Below, piece by piece: positions 24,076 through 36,657 of a DNA stretch of 64,000 nucleotides (positions are counted from its first letter, which is position 1; each line of letters begins with the position of its first letter). The notes under the pieces were generated by a model. It was not told the origin of the DNA. It made no database searches and saw only the letters and a program-made list of their open reading frames with translations. This stretch comes from Ottelia alismoides (lineage: Eukaryota > Streptophyta > Magnoliopsida > Alismatales > Hydrocharitaceae). The stretch lies in the NCBI GenBank assembly GCA_037367405.1, contig JAZKJV010009320.1, forward strand, positions 434,001 through 498,000. Direction: 5' to 3'. A program made the translations under genes and the position numbers.

Positions 24076-24907
24076 CCTAGACACCACCACCGAATCAATT
24101 CATGACAATACAATTCGTACAAATTGCCCTAAGAGGTTTTATCTGTCACATGGTCTTGGTGACGAACATGATACATATATAGTAATCACTCAAAAATCTT
24201 AGTCATCATAAAATATTTTAAAGATCATAAATTTATAGTCATATCAAGCAAACATGTTTTGCATGTAAAAGTTGACATACAACTATTGTAGGTTAAATCA
24301 TGATTTTGTCATGAAACAATCATTCAATGGTGATTGATGTTTAATCAAATATTTATATAAATATTAAGAATCAATTTAATCATGGAAAATTCATAATTTT
24401 CTTGATTTACATTGAATTATAAACACGTTAAGAAAGTAATCTTGATGATCCAATCATCATCCGACCCATCTCCACCAAATATGGAATATCTAAGGAAAAC
24501 GGAGATGAAATCACATAAAATAAATTTGAGTGGTTTACTGGTTTAATTTCATACTCAATTAAATTATTTATTTCATGTTTCATGACAAGAAAAGAGTAAC
24601 CAAATATTAATTTATCGCAGATCTGTGAATACATGCAAAAACAATGTCATTACGGGAACTTTTCAAATTTTAATTTATGCACCTTTGGTGCCAACTATTA
24701 GTTACTGATTTAGAGAAATATTTAGAAATTTAAATACTTCTTATTATCCAAAAAATTTGTCCAAATAGTGCATAAATAGTAGCTTTTCATTTTAGAAGAA
24801 AAACAATTCGAAACATGCATCTCATGCGTAAGCTACGAGTCCCCTGCATCTGATATACAAAACCTTGTTCTCTTAAGGTTTGGATCGGATCCAAGACCTT
24901 TAACCAA
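24076..24907 (-). other. copia C leader remnant
   Basis: About 830 bp between the primer site and the first pol homology, AT-rich and without coding signal. In an intact relative this interval would hold the leader, gag, protease and integrase core, so a deletion of about 2.5 kb or more took place here. Confidence 0.5.
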
Positions 24908-24920
24908 GGCTCTGATACCA
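24908..24920 (-). promoter_or_regulatory. primer binding site of copia C
   Basis: On the minus strand this reads TGGTATCAGAGCC, an exact match to the complement of the initiator Met-tRNA 3' end used by plant copia elements. It lies two bases from the LTR end. Confidence 0.85.
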
Positions 24921-24922
24921 CT

Positions 24923-27086
24923 TTAAGGCTATATTTTAGGCCTTAACACATCACAGAAGCGTGTAGATTAGATCAAATGCGATATAAGGAAACTAGTCAT
25001 ACTAGTTGCAATGGGCAGCAGAATTTAAAAAATTATAATTAGATGAAATCACATGATATGATAACACTTCTCAAATAGTTGCATCAACAAAACAAATGAG
25101 TCAAAATATTACCTCTTGAAGCATGATGGCGATCACGTGTCTTTAAGTGAAGAGACCTCCTATCTTAAGTCCGATCCGATGAAGAATGTACTTTCGAGTG
25201 AGTGGATGAGACATGTGCTTCCACAATCCAAGTTGAAGATCTGAGTGTGGAGTCTCCTGATTTTATCCCATGAAATCTATAGGCTTACTCATGAGCAAGA
25301 TGCACCGAAGAAGGTGGAGACCCATGAGCAGTCGATCCGACAACACAATGACGATGTGATGATTGCGAGGCTCTCTATGTCAATATTGTTGGCGATCCCA
25401 ATATTGAGAGAAAGGGACCTTAGGTGCATATGAGAATAGAGTGTGTGTTGTTGCTCTTGAAATTGTTGTAAAGAGCTCTAGGTCTAACCTTTCTTTTATA
25501 ACAAATTGGATGTCCATGGATCTCAATCCATGTGCACACATAATCAATGGTGTAGATTAATTTATGATTTTAATCAATGATCATGTTTTGTAGCATAAAT
25601 TTGCAATAAAAAAATAATTTAAAATAAATTAAATATTATGGATATTCATCAATATAATTTAATTTGAATTAAATCAATTAATATGTGAAATGAATGGAAA
25701 GAGAGCAAGCCTCCTTCCTTTCATAGAGTGGACGATCACATTGAGATAGGACTCAGTGGTGGTCATCCACCCTCTATAAAGAGAAGGTGGCTCTCACATT
25801 CCAATTTTGTGAGATCGCAAATCTCAATAAATATTCCACATGTACAACAACTTTTATTATGTAATTATTCAAAAAAATAATTCCACAATATTTTGTTATA
25901 ATTTTAAGCATGTCATTAAAAATTATAAATCATATCATACATCCAATATAAAATGTAATTGCATTTAAAATTAATTGTTCAATGTGAATCTAATTCATGT
26001 CAACATTTAATTCGTAAATACTATTTACAATTCAATCTCTCCAACATATTATAGAGCGTATTTATAATATTTATGGTTATTATGGATAATGATATCCATG
26101 CTAATCATATCTTTGATAATTGAATCATATTTAATTATCTTAGATGACTATTCTCATGTGTCCAAATAATATGTATCATATTTATATTATTCATCATAAT
26201 TAAACCATATTTAATCACCAATTCCCAATACTTAGATACTTTATCAATAATAGAATTATTCTTGAACTCTTTCAAGAATAATGTACTTTCTCCGTGGATA
26301 CTTGGAGATAAGGATATGACGATTTTACATTCCATGTATAGTGACTTGGATACTGAGATCATATCTTATATCCAGTTCAAGGCACCCTTTCAAAAATATT
26401 TGATTAAATTAAACTGTAAATCCAATCTTCTCATTGCATCTAAATCACATTCAGATCAATGTCCACTATTTGGACAACGATCAGATTACTAATCTATTGA
26501 GAGGAGTCACTAAAATCCAATCCTATTTCATCACTCCCTCGGAATGGAAGTTCCGTAGTTATACAATCGTTTGCAATCACATCACCCTAGAGTATTCCTA
26601 ATACCCGTACATCCTACATATGGGAAGACCTAGAATAAACCCGAAGTTTTAGATAATACTTAGATTGTCTTCTTCAAGGTTTTATCATTAAGTCTCTCAT
26701 TCGGACATTGGGAGTTGGTATTAATCATAAGATTTCCAAAAGCATATATCATACCTACAAATTCTTATCTTGCTGCCAAACAAAGACTACTATGTATGGA
26801 ATTTTATCGATCTCAATACTTCATGAGTTAGCTTATGTCTTCCGGTTTAGTAATGAACCTATATCATTACTTTGAGAGGCCATATTATTCATATGCCCTT
26901 GATGCATACCAACTCATCTTTATATAGATCTTGATTAGGCCATCAACCTAATGGTCTATCTAATTTACATACTTATACATACAGTAATAAATCTGTCTTC
27001 AGTCATAGGATGTGTGCCTATTCATGACAACGTATAACATGGTGATGGATCTCCATTTCATCACCTTTATTCCTCTATTTTGGCCT
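24923..27086 (-). repeat. 5' LTR of copia C, cut by E1
   Basis: The minus-strand LTR runs from 27086 (about 400 bp into the LTR; its first part lies beyond the nested elements) down to 24923. A TATA-like box (TATAAAAG on the minus strand) is at 25493-25500. Hairpins related to those of copia A are present, for example a 12-bp perfect stem with a 4-nt loop at 26255-26282. Confidence 0.85.
25493..25500 (-). promoter_or_regulatory. TATA box of copia C LTR
   Basis: Minus-strand TATAAAAG, in the same place as the TATA box of copia A (5854), shortly after the shared GAGATCCATGGA-type sequence. Confidence 0.55.
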
Positions 27087-28525
27087 TGTTGACAAGATTT
27101 TTCGTGGTTTAAAAAGATGATTTTATCAAGTCATTGTCTTACCACGAATAATCAAGGCCAAACAAATAATATTACAACCATAAGTATAATAAAAACACAA
27201 AAGATGTATAGTGCAAGTAGCGGTTCGTATCCGCAGAGACTAAACAAACTTGTAATTTTTTGTTACTTTTCTAACTTGATTCAAATCTTACTCCATGGCG
27301 ATGAGACAAAAAATTATAAAATCTTTAAGAGAATGCGATCTACAGTGAAAATACTTCCTAAACTTAGAGTAAGCAAATGCGGGTATGGGTGAAACTAAGT
27401 AAGGAAGTAGAGGATGGATCGCAATTTAATATGAAAAAATGAGAGTCACTTGTAATTTTTTAGAGAGCATAATAGAATATAACCTTGCAATGCATATATT
27501 ATAGAGAACTTTGAGAATGACTTACAAAATAAGAATGCTTCCAAGTTCAACTTAAATAAAATACTAATGTAATAAAAATGCAAGGTGATCTTATAAAAGG
27601 TTTTTCTTCCAAATTCAACTAACATAAAATAATTTAAGGAAAAAACGCTATAAGTAAATAAAGATGGAGGAGGAAGTCTTCTCTATTGGAGCTTTCGGAG
27701 ACGACAGTGGAGTCACGAGATAGCAGCAGCGTGAAGATGGAGGCGTGGAGACGAGCGTAGAGGAGGTCCACACTGGCTGGAGTACGCGGAGATGGAGCCG
27801 GACTACACGGAAGAGGTGCGCGCAGGCTAGTGGCCGCGCAAGGTGGTGCAGGCTGAAGGGGATAGCCGTACGTGCAGAGGAAGGAGGAGGGAAAGTCGAG
27901 GGCGAGAGAACTTGCACCCGGAAGGAGAGAGTTGCGTTGAGGGAGAGGTCACGAGCCCCTTGGTGCCTTGGGGGACTTCTCCTTTTATGGATGCTATATG
28001 TATCCTTTGTCTTTTGAAGGGTCTTCGTCTCATACATTCATGCTTAGGAAAGTTGCATGGGCTAGAGAGAGAAGAATAAAGAGAATATTTATGCATTGTA
28101 TTACATGGGAGGCTCTGTGCATGAAAGAGAATTGTGGTGTCCCATGTGCAACCAATAAAGAAAGGGTATATTACCTTCAAGCCCCTCTCCATTTCTTTCC
28201 AACAAAATATGTATAGAGCCAAATTAGATGTATAAATGTGTGTGGTTGAATGTGATGTTTTATTTAATGACCATGCAATTTTTGTTTGCATACATAAAGT
28301 ATTTCAATGATTAATTAAATGATTGGAATGTGGTATTATATAATTAATGTAGAGGAGAGAATTTGTTCATTTAAATTAATTATACATTTTAGAAGTGGTT
28401 TTCCCATTGTATTTATTGAATAAATAATATCTGGATTAAGTGGTATTAAGGTATATGTGTCACCTATTAATGGGATTCTTCATGTAATTTGTATGATATT
28501 ATACCAGCATAATATGTAATCATCA
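27087..28525 (-). repeat. 3' LTR of E1
   Basis: A 1439-bp repeat with TG at 27087 and CA at 28525 on the plus strand. On the minus strand it starts TGATGATTAC. A GC-rich part (27660-27980) on the U5 side follows a TATA-like CATAAAAGG (minus, 27981-27990). The first 125 bp match the 5' LTR piece at 36658-36784 at about 94% by eye. Confidence 0.87.
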
Positions 28526-28560
28526 CACCCCCATGCTTAAATCTTGATATCTCGAACAAG
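28526..28560 (-). promoter_or_regulatory. hairpin and polypurine tract of E1
   Basis: On the minus strand, a weak inverted repeat (CTTG...CAAG) is followed by ATTTAAG and CATGGGGGTG, then the LTR. It is the same design as in E3, E2 and D, with the stem partly decayed. Confidence 0.65.
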
Positions 28561-30073
28561 AATAAGATAAATGGTAATGAGGAACAAGGGATAATCAAGA
28601 GGGACTGGGTGAGGGTTTGCAGCAGACACACCCACAAAGTCTTGAGTTTTCAGATCCCAACCACACATATACACAAACTTCAGTAGAGTCGATCTATGGA
28701 TTAAAGATTTATTTGAATTGTCGAGTTGACTTGAGTTTGTAGTTTCAACAGCCTCTCAGTTCCGAAAAAATCGAAATGGTTTCAGAAAGTCGATCAAGTC
28801 TAATCATTCTAATCAACAGTTATTCTCTTTGACTTTGAGTGGATATAAATGGTATTCGTGATGTTTTAGCTTTTGTGAGTCAAGAGAACGAGCAAACAAG
28901 ACAATCTGTCAAGGTACCAAATGATTCCCTACACTAATAGTCTCAATCCTCACATGAATTAAGGCATATTCTCTTTTCACCCAAGTATGTCAGTATAAGA
29001 AATAGGTCATAATTCATTGGAGAATGGGACTTAATTTTTGGGGTTTTCCATAGACCGCTTTGGTCCATTGCTCTCACTTTTTTCCTTTTGCAGAGCATAA
29101 CCATGGGCCTATGTGGTCCTCTTTTTAGAAATTAGGTAGCATTATTGGGCTTCTACCATGGCTTGTTGGTGGAGAAGGGTTATTTGGTGGTCTTTATTCA
29201 TTATTTTTGCTTCACACATCTTTGCATGATTGGTGGTTTTTGGCATTCCTTTATATTGTAATATGCCTTTTTGTGGTGTTTTTGCTTTGGGTTTAGCATC
29301 AAAGGTAGTATATGCTTAATATTGACTTTGGAGGCACGATACTGGCTTATTTGCTGACACACTTAGAATAGAGAGATCATGTTGCTCCTGAGTCAAGTTC
29401 CTTCACTGACTATAGACAAGGTTTACGCATTGGCACAACCAAGAGGACAACTCCTCACCTCAACTAGATTGTATCTTGTAAAGTAAACTCAATCAAGCTA
29501 AGTGGAATGTGCAGTTGCTTAATATCCAATGAAGAGTTTAAGAGTGCTACTAGTTGCTCAGGTGATCTAGTTAGATACATAAGTTCATTCACTAGTAGAG
29601 TTAGTGGAACCTGAGAGAATAAAGTCCATATGGGCCTGAAGAAAGCTTAAAAACTCATGCCTAGTGAAATTCTGATGAAGTTAAGTGGATTAGGGTCAAC
29701 TCAGCCTCAGTCTATAATCTATGCAGTGAAGATATGTTTTCTCGACAAAATTGGGAAGGCCATATTTTTGGTGGTTTTCTTTTCTTTTTCCTCTTTTTTG
29801 GAAAAATATTATGAAAACATACAGACACCCCATGCTTATCAAAAACCATGCCCTCATGGTGAAGAAAAGGACCATCAGATTGGGTGGGAAAGATATTTTT
29901 GTGTTTTTATTTTGTGTTTTTTTTTGGAAAAATATTGTACCCCCATACTTATCTAATGCAATGCAGTAAAAATATGCGGAAAAAAGAGTAAAGATAAAAC
30001 ATACCTGTGAGGAGAGACTCACGAGAATGCATGATTTAACGCCTCAGCTCTGCGATGTTGTGGCTTACTTTTC
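28561..30073 (-). other. 3' non-coding region of E1, no env
   Basis: 1.5 kb between the pol end and the purine tract, where some Athila elements have an envelope-like gene. I find no long or conserved ORF here. The block is collinear with 46882-48395 in E3 at high similarity, so it is an ancestral part of this family and not random flanking DNA. Confidence 0.65.
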
Positions 30074-31470
30074 CTACAGAAGGTATGTTGTGCAGACAGG
30101 CATGGGACCAGATGGTTCAACAACAGGTTTTAGTCTTTGACCATTGACAATAAAAGTGACTTTGGTGTGTGGGTCACATATTTCTATTAAACCATTATCA
30201 AAGACTTGGGTTATAGTGTACGGTCCTTTCCACTTCGATCTCAGCTTTCCTGAGAGTATTTCAATTTTGCATCGAAAAGCCATACTTTTTGATTTTCCTG
30301 AAATGTTTTCCTTGAAATGTTCGCATCATGCCATATTTTGATTTTCTCTATGTACAATAAGTTGTTGTCACAGGCTTGTGATCATAATTCCTCTAATTCA
30401 AATAAATCCAATACTCTTCTTTTTCCAACCTCATCATAATACAAATGACATTTTTTGATCGCCTAGAGTGACTTGCGGTGAATCTCAATGGGTAAATAGC
30501 ATGGCTATCCAAAGACCAACCAGTATGGGCAAATTCCTAAGGATGTGCAGAAGGCTGTACGCTAGGCCCAGAGAGCAGAAGTTAAGTGTTGAGACCAGTC
30601 TTTACGATCAGAGCGGACAATTTTCTAGAGTATGCTCTTGATTTCTCGGTTTGACAGCTCAACCATTCCATTTGTCTGTGGGTGATAGACGGTTGAGACA
30701 CGGTGTTCGACTCCATTCTTCTTAAGTAAATTCTTTACTGAAGCATTCAAAAAGTAGGTTCCACCATCATTAATGACCACCTTTGGTAATCCAAATCGAG
30801 AGAAAAGGTTGGTCAGAAATTTGACAACAGTGGCGTTATCAGCAGCGTGAGTGGCAATGGCTTCAACCCAATGGGACACGTAGTCAATGACGACTAGGAT
30901 GTGTTGATAGCCTTGTGATGTGGTGAAAGGTCTCATGAAGTCTATTCCCCAAGTATCAAAGATTTTGTCCTCTAAAAAAAAGTATCAAAGATTTCGACTA
31001 TATGTACGGGTTGGAGGGGCATCATGTTGCGTCAGGTCATTGTTCCATTCGTCTGACAGGCAGGATAATATTGAGCAAAATGATGGACATCCTTAAAGAG
31101 TGTAGGCTAGTAGAAACCACATTGTAAGACCTTAGCGGTTGTGCACTTCCTTGAATGGTGTCCTCCACACCCAGAAGTGTGGTAGTGTGATAGGACACTA
31201 GAGACTTCAGATTCAGGGATACAACGTCTCCAAATTAAATCAATGCCCTCTTTGAAGAGAAGAGGTTCTTCCCAATGATAATATTGGGCTTGGGCCTTGG
31301 TTTTGTCTCTCTTATGTTTCAGCCAGTCATCAGGAAATGTGGAAGTCGCATGGTAATTGAGGATGCCCGCATACCAAGGGAGTTGAGAGACATACATTAC
31401 ATTCTCATCAGGAAAGCTTTCAGAAATTGGGACCACGTTATCGTTTGGTGAGATGATGAGGGGAGCCTCG
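30074..31470 (-). pseudogene. E1 integrase
   Basis: Read right to left. The segment at 31107-31436 has the linker from RNase H (SQLPWYAGILNY) and the start of the zinc finger (HYHTSGCGGHHS...KVLQCGFY). A frame break follows near 31100. The catalytic core contains Asp in GIDFM (near 30940), Asp in INDGGTYF (near 30765) and Glu in [12 protein letters not shown] (near 30650), so the three acidic residues are kept. The C-terminal domain at 30074-30283 (GKLRSKWKGPYTITQVF...GQRLKPVVEPSG) ends the polyprotein. Several stops and frameshifts separate these pieces. It would have joined element cDNA to host DNA. Confidence 0.82.
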
Positions 31471-32825
31471 ATAAGTGATCAACTACGACATTCTTTGCTC
31501 CTGCTTTGTCTCGGATTTCTAGGTTCAAATTCTTGTAGCAACAACACCCACCTAATCAGTCTAGGATTGGCGTCTTTCTTTGTGAAGAGGTATTTGAGAG
31601 CAGAGTGGTCTATGTAGATTATGATATGGGACCATAAGATGTAAGGTCGAAATTTCTCTAGTGAAAATACTATAGCCAGCAGTTCTTTCTCAGTCATAGT
31701 GTAGTTCTTTTGAGCATCAATCCAGGGTTTTGCTGGCATAGTGGATGGCATAGGATTTTCCATATTTCCTTTGTCCTAATACTGCCCCAACAACATAATC
31801 AGAAGCATCACATATGATTTCAAATTCACAGTTCCAATCAGAGGGTTGTAGTATGGGTGCTTCAGTGATGATTTTCCTTGGTGTATTGAAGGACTTGAAT
31901 GCTTCCTCGATGAGTGTGAAATCTTGGTCCTTTTCAAGTAGTTTGGTGAGAGGGCGGGAAATTTTCAAGAAATCCTTGATAAATCGGTGGTAAAAACCAA
32001 CGTAACCTAGGAAGGATCAAACTCCTTTTATATTCACGGGAGGGCCTAAGTGGGTGATGGTCTCCAATTTTCGATGGATCCACTTCCAACCCCTTCTTTG
32101 ACACAATATATCCCAGCACAATCCCTTGCTTCACCATGAAGTGTAATTTCTCCCAAGATAATATTAGGTTTACTTCAATGCATTTTTGTAGGGATCTATC
32201 CAAAAATTTGAGTTTTTCCTCAAAAGAATCCCCAAAATAGAGAAATCATCCCATAAATACTTCCATGAAATCGTCGCTCATATCAGTAAAAATTCCCATC
32301 ATGCACCTTTGAAAGATTGCTAAGGCATTACATAATCCGAAAGGTATACGACGAAATGCATAAGTCCAAAAGGGACAAGTGAAAGTGGTTTTGTTTTGAT
32401 CTTCTAGTGCTATGGTCATTTGGTTATAACTGGAATATCCATCCAAAAAGTAGAAGAATTCTTTTCCGTTTAGCTTCTTGATGATTTGGTCAATGAATGA
32501 CAGCGAGATATGATCTTTTCGGGTAGCCTTTTTGAGTTTCCTATAATCGACACATACTCTCCAAGATGTGGCTACTCAGGTGGGTATGCCCTCTCCTTTT
32601 TCATTTTTGACAATTTTCAATCCAGCTTTCTTGGGGACAATCTTGAGAGGACTGATCCAAGGACTATCAACAATATGATAAATGATGCCTGCACTTGACC
32701 ACTTGTAGATTTCATTCTTCACAACCTCTCGTAGATTTAACCATCTTTGCATTTCTCGAGAGGGTTTACTATCATTTCCCAGATATATGTGGTGTGTACA
32801 GAATGTCGGGCTTATTCCTTTCAAA
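31471..32825 (-). pseudogene. E1 reverse transcriptase and RNase H
   Basis: Order on the minus strand: RT start (GISPTFCTHHIYLGNDSKPSREMQ, near 32810), IYKWSSAGIIYHIVDSPW (near 32690), VKNEKGEGIPT (near 32590), then DGYSSYNQM...FGLCNALAIFQRCMM (32446-32290). The catalytic box F-M-D-D-F is destroyed by one extra base at about 32250-32252, which turns the following codon into a stop. Thumb (IVLGYIVSKKGLEVDPSK, near 32120) and RNase H ([36 protein letters not shown], near 31700-31580) follow in shifted frames. This copy cannot make a working polymerase. Confidence 0.83.
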
Positions 32826-33740
32826 TCAGTTATCTTCCATCCAATAGCATGTGAATTTCTTTCAAAATCTCCATGAGTTGGCTTTCCTGAGTGTGATCTA
32901 GGTTGGCATTGATGATGACTGGTAGAGTGTGTGCATCATCAAGGAAAGCATACTTCAGATCTTGGGGTAGGGGTTTCAATTCAACAATGGATGTCGGCGG
33001 AGTCAGAGGTACAGTTTCTTCTGATGAATCTATCAAAGAAATGGTCTCAAAAGGTGGCTCCATCATGGGCATGATCATGGCTGAGGTCAATGCACGTTCA
33101 GAGTTTAGTGTATCCCAGGCATTATCAAGCTCATCAATTTCTTGTCCGGTGGAGAGGACATGGTGGAGCTTCGAGTGCAAGATTCAGATTGTATGTGGCA
33201 ATTTCATGAGAGGTATCCTTATAAGTGGATCTAGAGATGTTCAGACTAACCTCTAAAGGATCTTTGGAGAGATGGATAGGAGCAAAGTCATCTTGTATGT
33301 CAAGGACAACACAACTCTCTATCCAACCACAGTCTTCGGTCTTGGAGTCAACGGAAGTAGGTATGACAAGATCAACATGGACGATCTTGCCATTGATTTT
33401 CAATTCTACTTTTCCCTCCTCATAATCAAAATGTGCTTTGGCAGTAGCTAAGAAGGGGTCTTTCCAATATGATGGGTGTTTCACTCAGTGTGTTAGTCGG
33501 ATGCATATCCATCACAATGAAGTCCATGGGAAATTGATGTCCTTGAACGGTGACTATGACATCCTCAAGAAGTCCTATTAGTCTTTTCACTAAACGATCA
33601 ACCATTTGTAAAATCAATGAGACAGGTTTTAGTTTCCTAGTCAAAATACTCTAGGATAGAAGTAGGGAGGAGATTAATCGAGGCGCCATTATCCAACAGA
33701 GTGTGCTCGAAAGTCAGGTCACCGATTGAGCATTTAACCA
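32826..33740 (-). pseudogene. E1 protease and linker to RT
   Basis: The retropepsin active site appears near 33700 as TFEHTLLDNGASINLLP (Asp-Asn-Gly-Ala-Ser). It is followed by VDRLVKRLIGLLEDVIV (near 33600), VDFIVMD-type text and PIILERP near 33470, where a frame change occurs (the second frame reads DPFLATAKAHFDYEEGKVELKING). A linker of about 100 residues then leads to ELKPLPQDLKYAFLDDAHTLPVIINANL (near 32970), the classic Athila entry to RT. A one-base loss near 33748 separates the protease from gag. Confidence 0.78.
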
Positions 33741-35805
33741 AGGGGCCCCTGGATCTTTCTTCTTGGTGGGCATGAATTGGGAAATGACATTTGATGTGGC
33801 TCGTGGAAGCACATAGTTTTCAGTCTCTTCTTGATCCTTCTTATTCTTTCCCTTTGATTTCCGTTTTGATGTGCATTTTTCCTTCTAGAAGCAGGAGAAG
33901 GCTGGGACTTGTTCGAGGGCTTTCAGGAGAGAGATTTCGATGACAATGTCTGAGAACAATTTTTCTAGCTCTGGATCGATGGTGGATGATCGAGTCTTTC
34001 TTGAAGAGCTCCAAGAAAGGGGATGGTTATGGTTGGGGAGGAAGGAGGAAGCATGGTTGTCTCAATTGCTTCTTCTTCATCATCAATCTCTTCTTCAATT
34101 TCTATTTGATCCTCAAAAGCAAGCGGTCTCGTGAAAGCAGATGTGGTTTTCCCGTTTCACAGAGTTACAACATTAGCAGATTGGTTTGAACGGGCTGGGG
34201 TTTTAAAATTCACTTGATTCCTAGGTGCTTGTTGTGTGGTCTCTTTATTTAAATGGTTTGTCCTAGGAGGTGTGAAAAATCCTTGATTTTGATTTTGGAA
34301 GCCAGGTGGTGAGGTGAAAGACCCGGCAAGTGGTGGAGTTTGGAGTACTCTAGATGAGCTAGCCTTGTTGGTGTTGGGATTTGGCAGAGGTTGAGGTGAC
34401 AAGGCTGGGACGTAAGATCTGATCTCGACAAATTACCGGGAATTCTCAGAGTTGGCTTGTTGTTGAGCTTCAGTGGCCTGTTGTTGTGCTATGGCAAGTT
34501 GTTCTATAGCTTGAGCCAAGGCATCAAAACTCACAGCAGTAGTGGGTGGTTGGGTCACTGGTGGTTCTATCGGTTGTCTGGGTTGATAGTGGTTGTTGTA
34601 TTGTCCTTTCCACCCAATATTCTGTTGTTCTCTGCATCCTGAATTTTGGGTGTTTGAATATGACCCTCCTTGATTTATTTGTACCCAATTCATAGTCTCA
34701 GGGGTCACGTCATGATTATAGGTGAATGGGGTGTGGCCAACTTCTTGAATGATGGGGTTAGAAATGACACCACAAACATTCGAGACATTGTTCATAGCCA
34801 ATTTTCCTATGGCTTGGGTCATAAGGTCCATTTGCATGGATAGAGTTTTCCATTTATCATTGTTTTCCTCGATCGACTCATTGATGGTTTTCTCTTTGTT
34901 GACTCTGTGAACTGGTTTCACATGGCTGCTATATTGCTCAATGGAGGAGTTGTTCTCTGAGTTGTCAACCATGTTCTCAGATAATGTCCATACAAAGTGT
35001 TCGTCACATCTAATATAGTTACCATCACATGATCCATCTATTACTCTCTTGAAAGATGTGTCTATGCCCTCATAGAATAGTTGAACTAATTTCCACTTTG
35101 GGATTGCATGATGAGGATATTTCCTAAGTAGCTCTTTGAAGCGTTCCCAAGCCTCGTGAATGGGTTCATTGGTCTTCTGTTTGAAGGAAGATATGGCTTG
35201 TCTCAATGCATTGGTTTTTCCTATTGGGAAGATTTTTTTATAAAGGTTTCTCTCAAGGTATCCCATGAAGTGATAGGGGTCCCATAATTCCTCAACCACT
35301 GTTGAGCTCGTTCTTTTAGAGAGAATGTGAAGGCCTTCATGTAGATGTACTCTTTTTCTATCCCAGGGATACTCATTGTGTCACACGTTGTTCAAAAGTC
35401 TTGGATATGAAGAAAAGGGTCTTCACTTTCGATTCCGTAAAATTTTGGGATCAGAGGAATGAATGTAGGTTTGATTTCAAAGTCTACTACCTCAAGTGGG
35501 ATTTGGACCCAATGAATTGGATCTTCAATGGCTGGATTGTAATGTGTGCTTATGGGTGGTCCCCTATTCATAGGAGCTATGACTCGATGAATGGTGGCAT
35601 TTTCCTCTCTCAGAAGCTGTAATAGTTGGAGGATAAGGTCCATGGGATTCGGGCGATTTTCTAATCCCATATCAGCTATATCGGGTGTGTTCTCAGATTT
35701 TTCACTCGAACAAGATGGGTGATATTTTGGCCTATAGATCAGATCGTAATCTAAGGGTTGTTGCAATGGATTTTTCAGAGACCTACGACCTAGCATACAC
35801 AGCAT
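33741..35805 (-). pseudogene. E1 gag
   Basis: The gag polyprotein starts near 35805. The N-terminal segment (35392-35805) includes LILQLLQLLREENATIHR and IHWVQIPLEVVDFEIKP. The capsid part (34433-35299) has the Athila signature EAWERFKELLRKYPHHAIPKWKLVQLFYEGID. This is followed by a Gln-rich coiled-coil-like stretch (ALAQAIEQLAIAQQQATEAQQQA, near 34480). A frameshift in an A7 run (35231-35238, minus strand) separates N-terminus and capsid, and a TAA at 34433-34435 replaces a Gln that E3 keeps. The C-terminal part continues (LSPQPLPNPNTNKASSSRVLQTPP) to the protease. No CCHC knuckle is seen, as is usual for this clade. Confidence 0.82.
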
Positions 35806-36636
35806 AAATACCGAACAAGTTGTTGATTCACCAACTCACACAAGAATTGCCGCGGAAGCGGTTATCTTTTAAATTTTAATTTAGTGATTCAACAAATGTT
35901 ATCAAAGAATTAAGAGTCCTTAATGAAGAGGTGGGTGTGGAAGATTCTAAGAAATATATGTCCTAATCCGGTTGGGGGATCCAGGGTGCGGTACTCAGAT
36001 CAATGATCTGTTCTTCCCACAAGAACATGTGCCCAATACATCGAGGAGTTATGATTTCTCTCTGCAATCCCACGTAGCAACAGGGATTTTGTCTCTATCC
36101 TAGGTTCTATGTGCTTGTGAGTTTTGTGCCATTCACCATGTGCATCGAACAAGCATTCAAATTTCTGTCCGCTTTCGCTCGGATCACTACAGTGATCTTT
36201 CGAGCTTATCTTTTTAATGTGATCAAGCACGATTTTGGTGGTCTTTGAATTAGGTTATCAGAGGGAGAAGACCATAGAGATGATGCAATCAAGAACTCTT
36301 TTTTAAGTTTTTTTTGGTTTGATTTGGAGCATAAACAAATGCAAAAATTTAAAATCCTAAAATGCCTAAGAGAAAGAGTAGCTCACAGTTCCTACACTTC
36401 TGGTGCTAATCCGTAATATTTTGTCCTATTGATGGCGAGCTTTTCCGACAAGGAGGGGAAAATTACAAAAATTGACTAGGATAATTACAAGTTCGCTATA
36501 AAAATGCAAGAATCGTCGCCTTCATTTTTTCCTTTTCTTTTCAGAATCCAAGTACCTGAAAATAAAAATTGCAAGGATTAGAAGATGAACAATATGATAA
36601 GAACGAAGAAAGAAAAATTACAAAATGTTTCCTTAG
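35806..36636 (-). other. 5' leader of E1
   Basis: 0.8 kb between primer site and gag, closely matched by 54127-54941 in E3. It holds no conserved ORF. It would contain the RNA packaging and dimer signals of the element. Confidence 0.65.
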
Positions 36637-36654
36637 TCTCTGACAACGACGCCA
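36637..36654 (-). promoter_or_regulatory. primer binding site of E1
   Basis: On the minus strand TGGCGTCGTTGTCAGAGA, three bases from the LTR end at 36658. It matches the tRNA-Asp 3' complement at 14 of 18 positions. Confidence 0.75.
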
Positions 36655-36657
36655 AAA

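Larger units (their letters stand above)
21117..27086 (-). mobile_element. Ty1/copia element C, internally deleted
   Basis: Reading the minus strand: a 5' LTR (27086 down to 24923, its first part cut off by E1), a Met-tRNA primer site (24920-24908), a shortened internal region, a purine tract, and the first 970 bp of a 3' LTR (22086 down to 21117). The internal region is only 2.8 kb compared with about 5.4 kb in copia F: gag, protease and the integrase core are absent. The LTR family is that of copia A and F. E1 is inserted in the 5' LTR at 27086/27087, making C the oldest layer of the nest. Confidence 0.85.

Noticed and set aside
24908..24920. tRNA gene fragment
   Set aside because: The 13 bases match the Met-tRNA end because they are the element's primer binding site; there is no tRNA body next to it.
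29696..30022. Hydrophobic 108-residue ORF at the place of an env gene in E1
   Set aside because: The frame is not kept in the collinear E3 block, and its Phe-rich character comes from T-rich runs.
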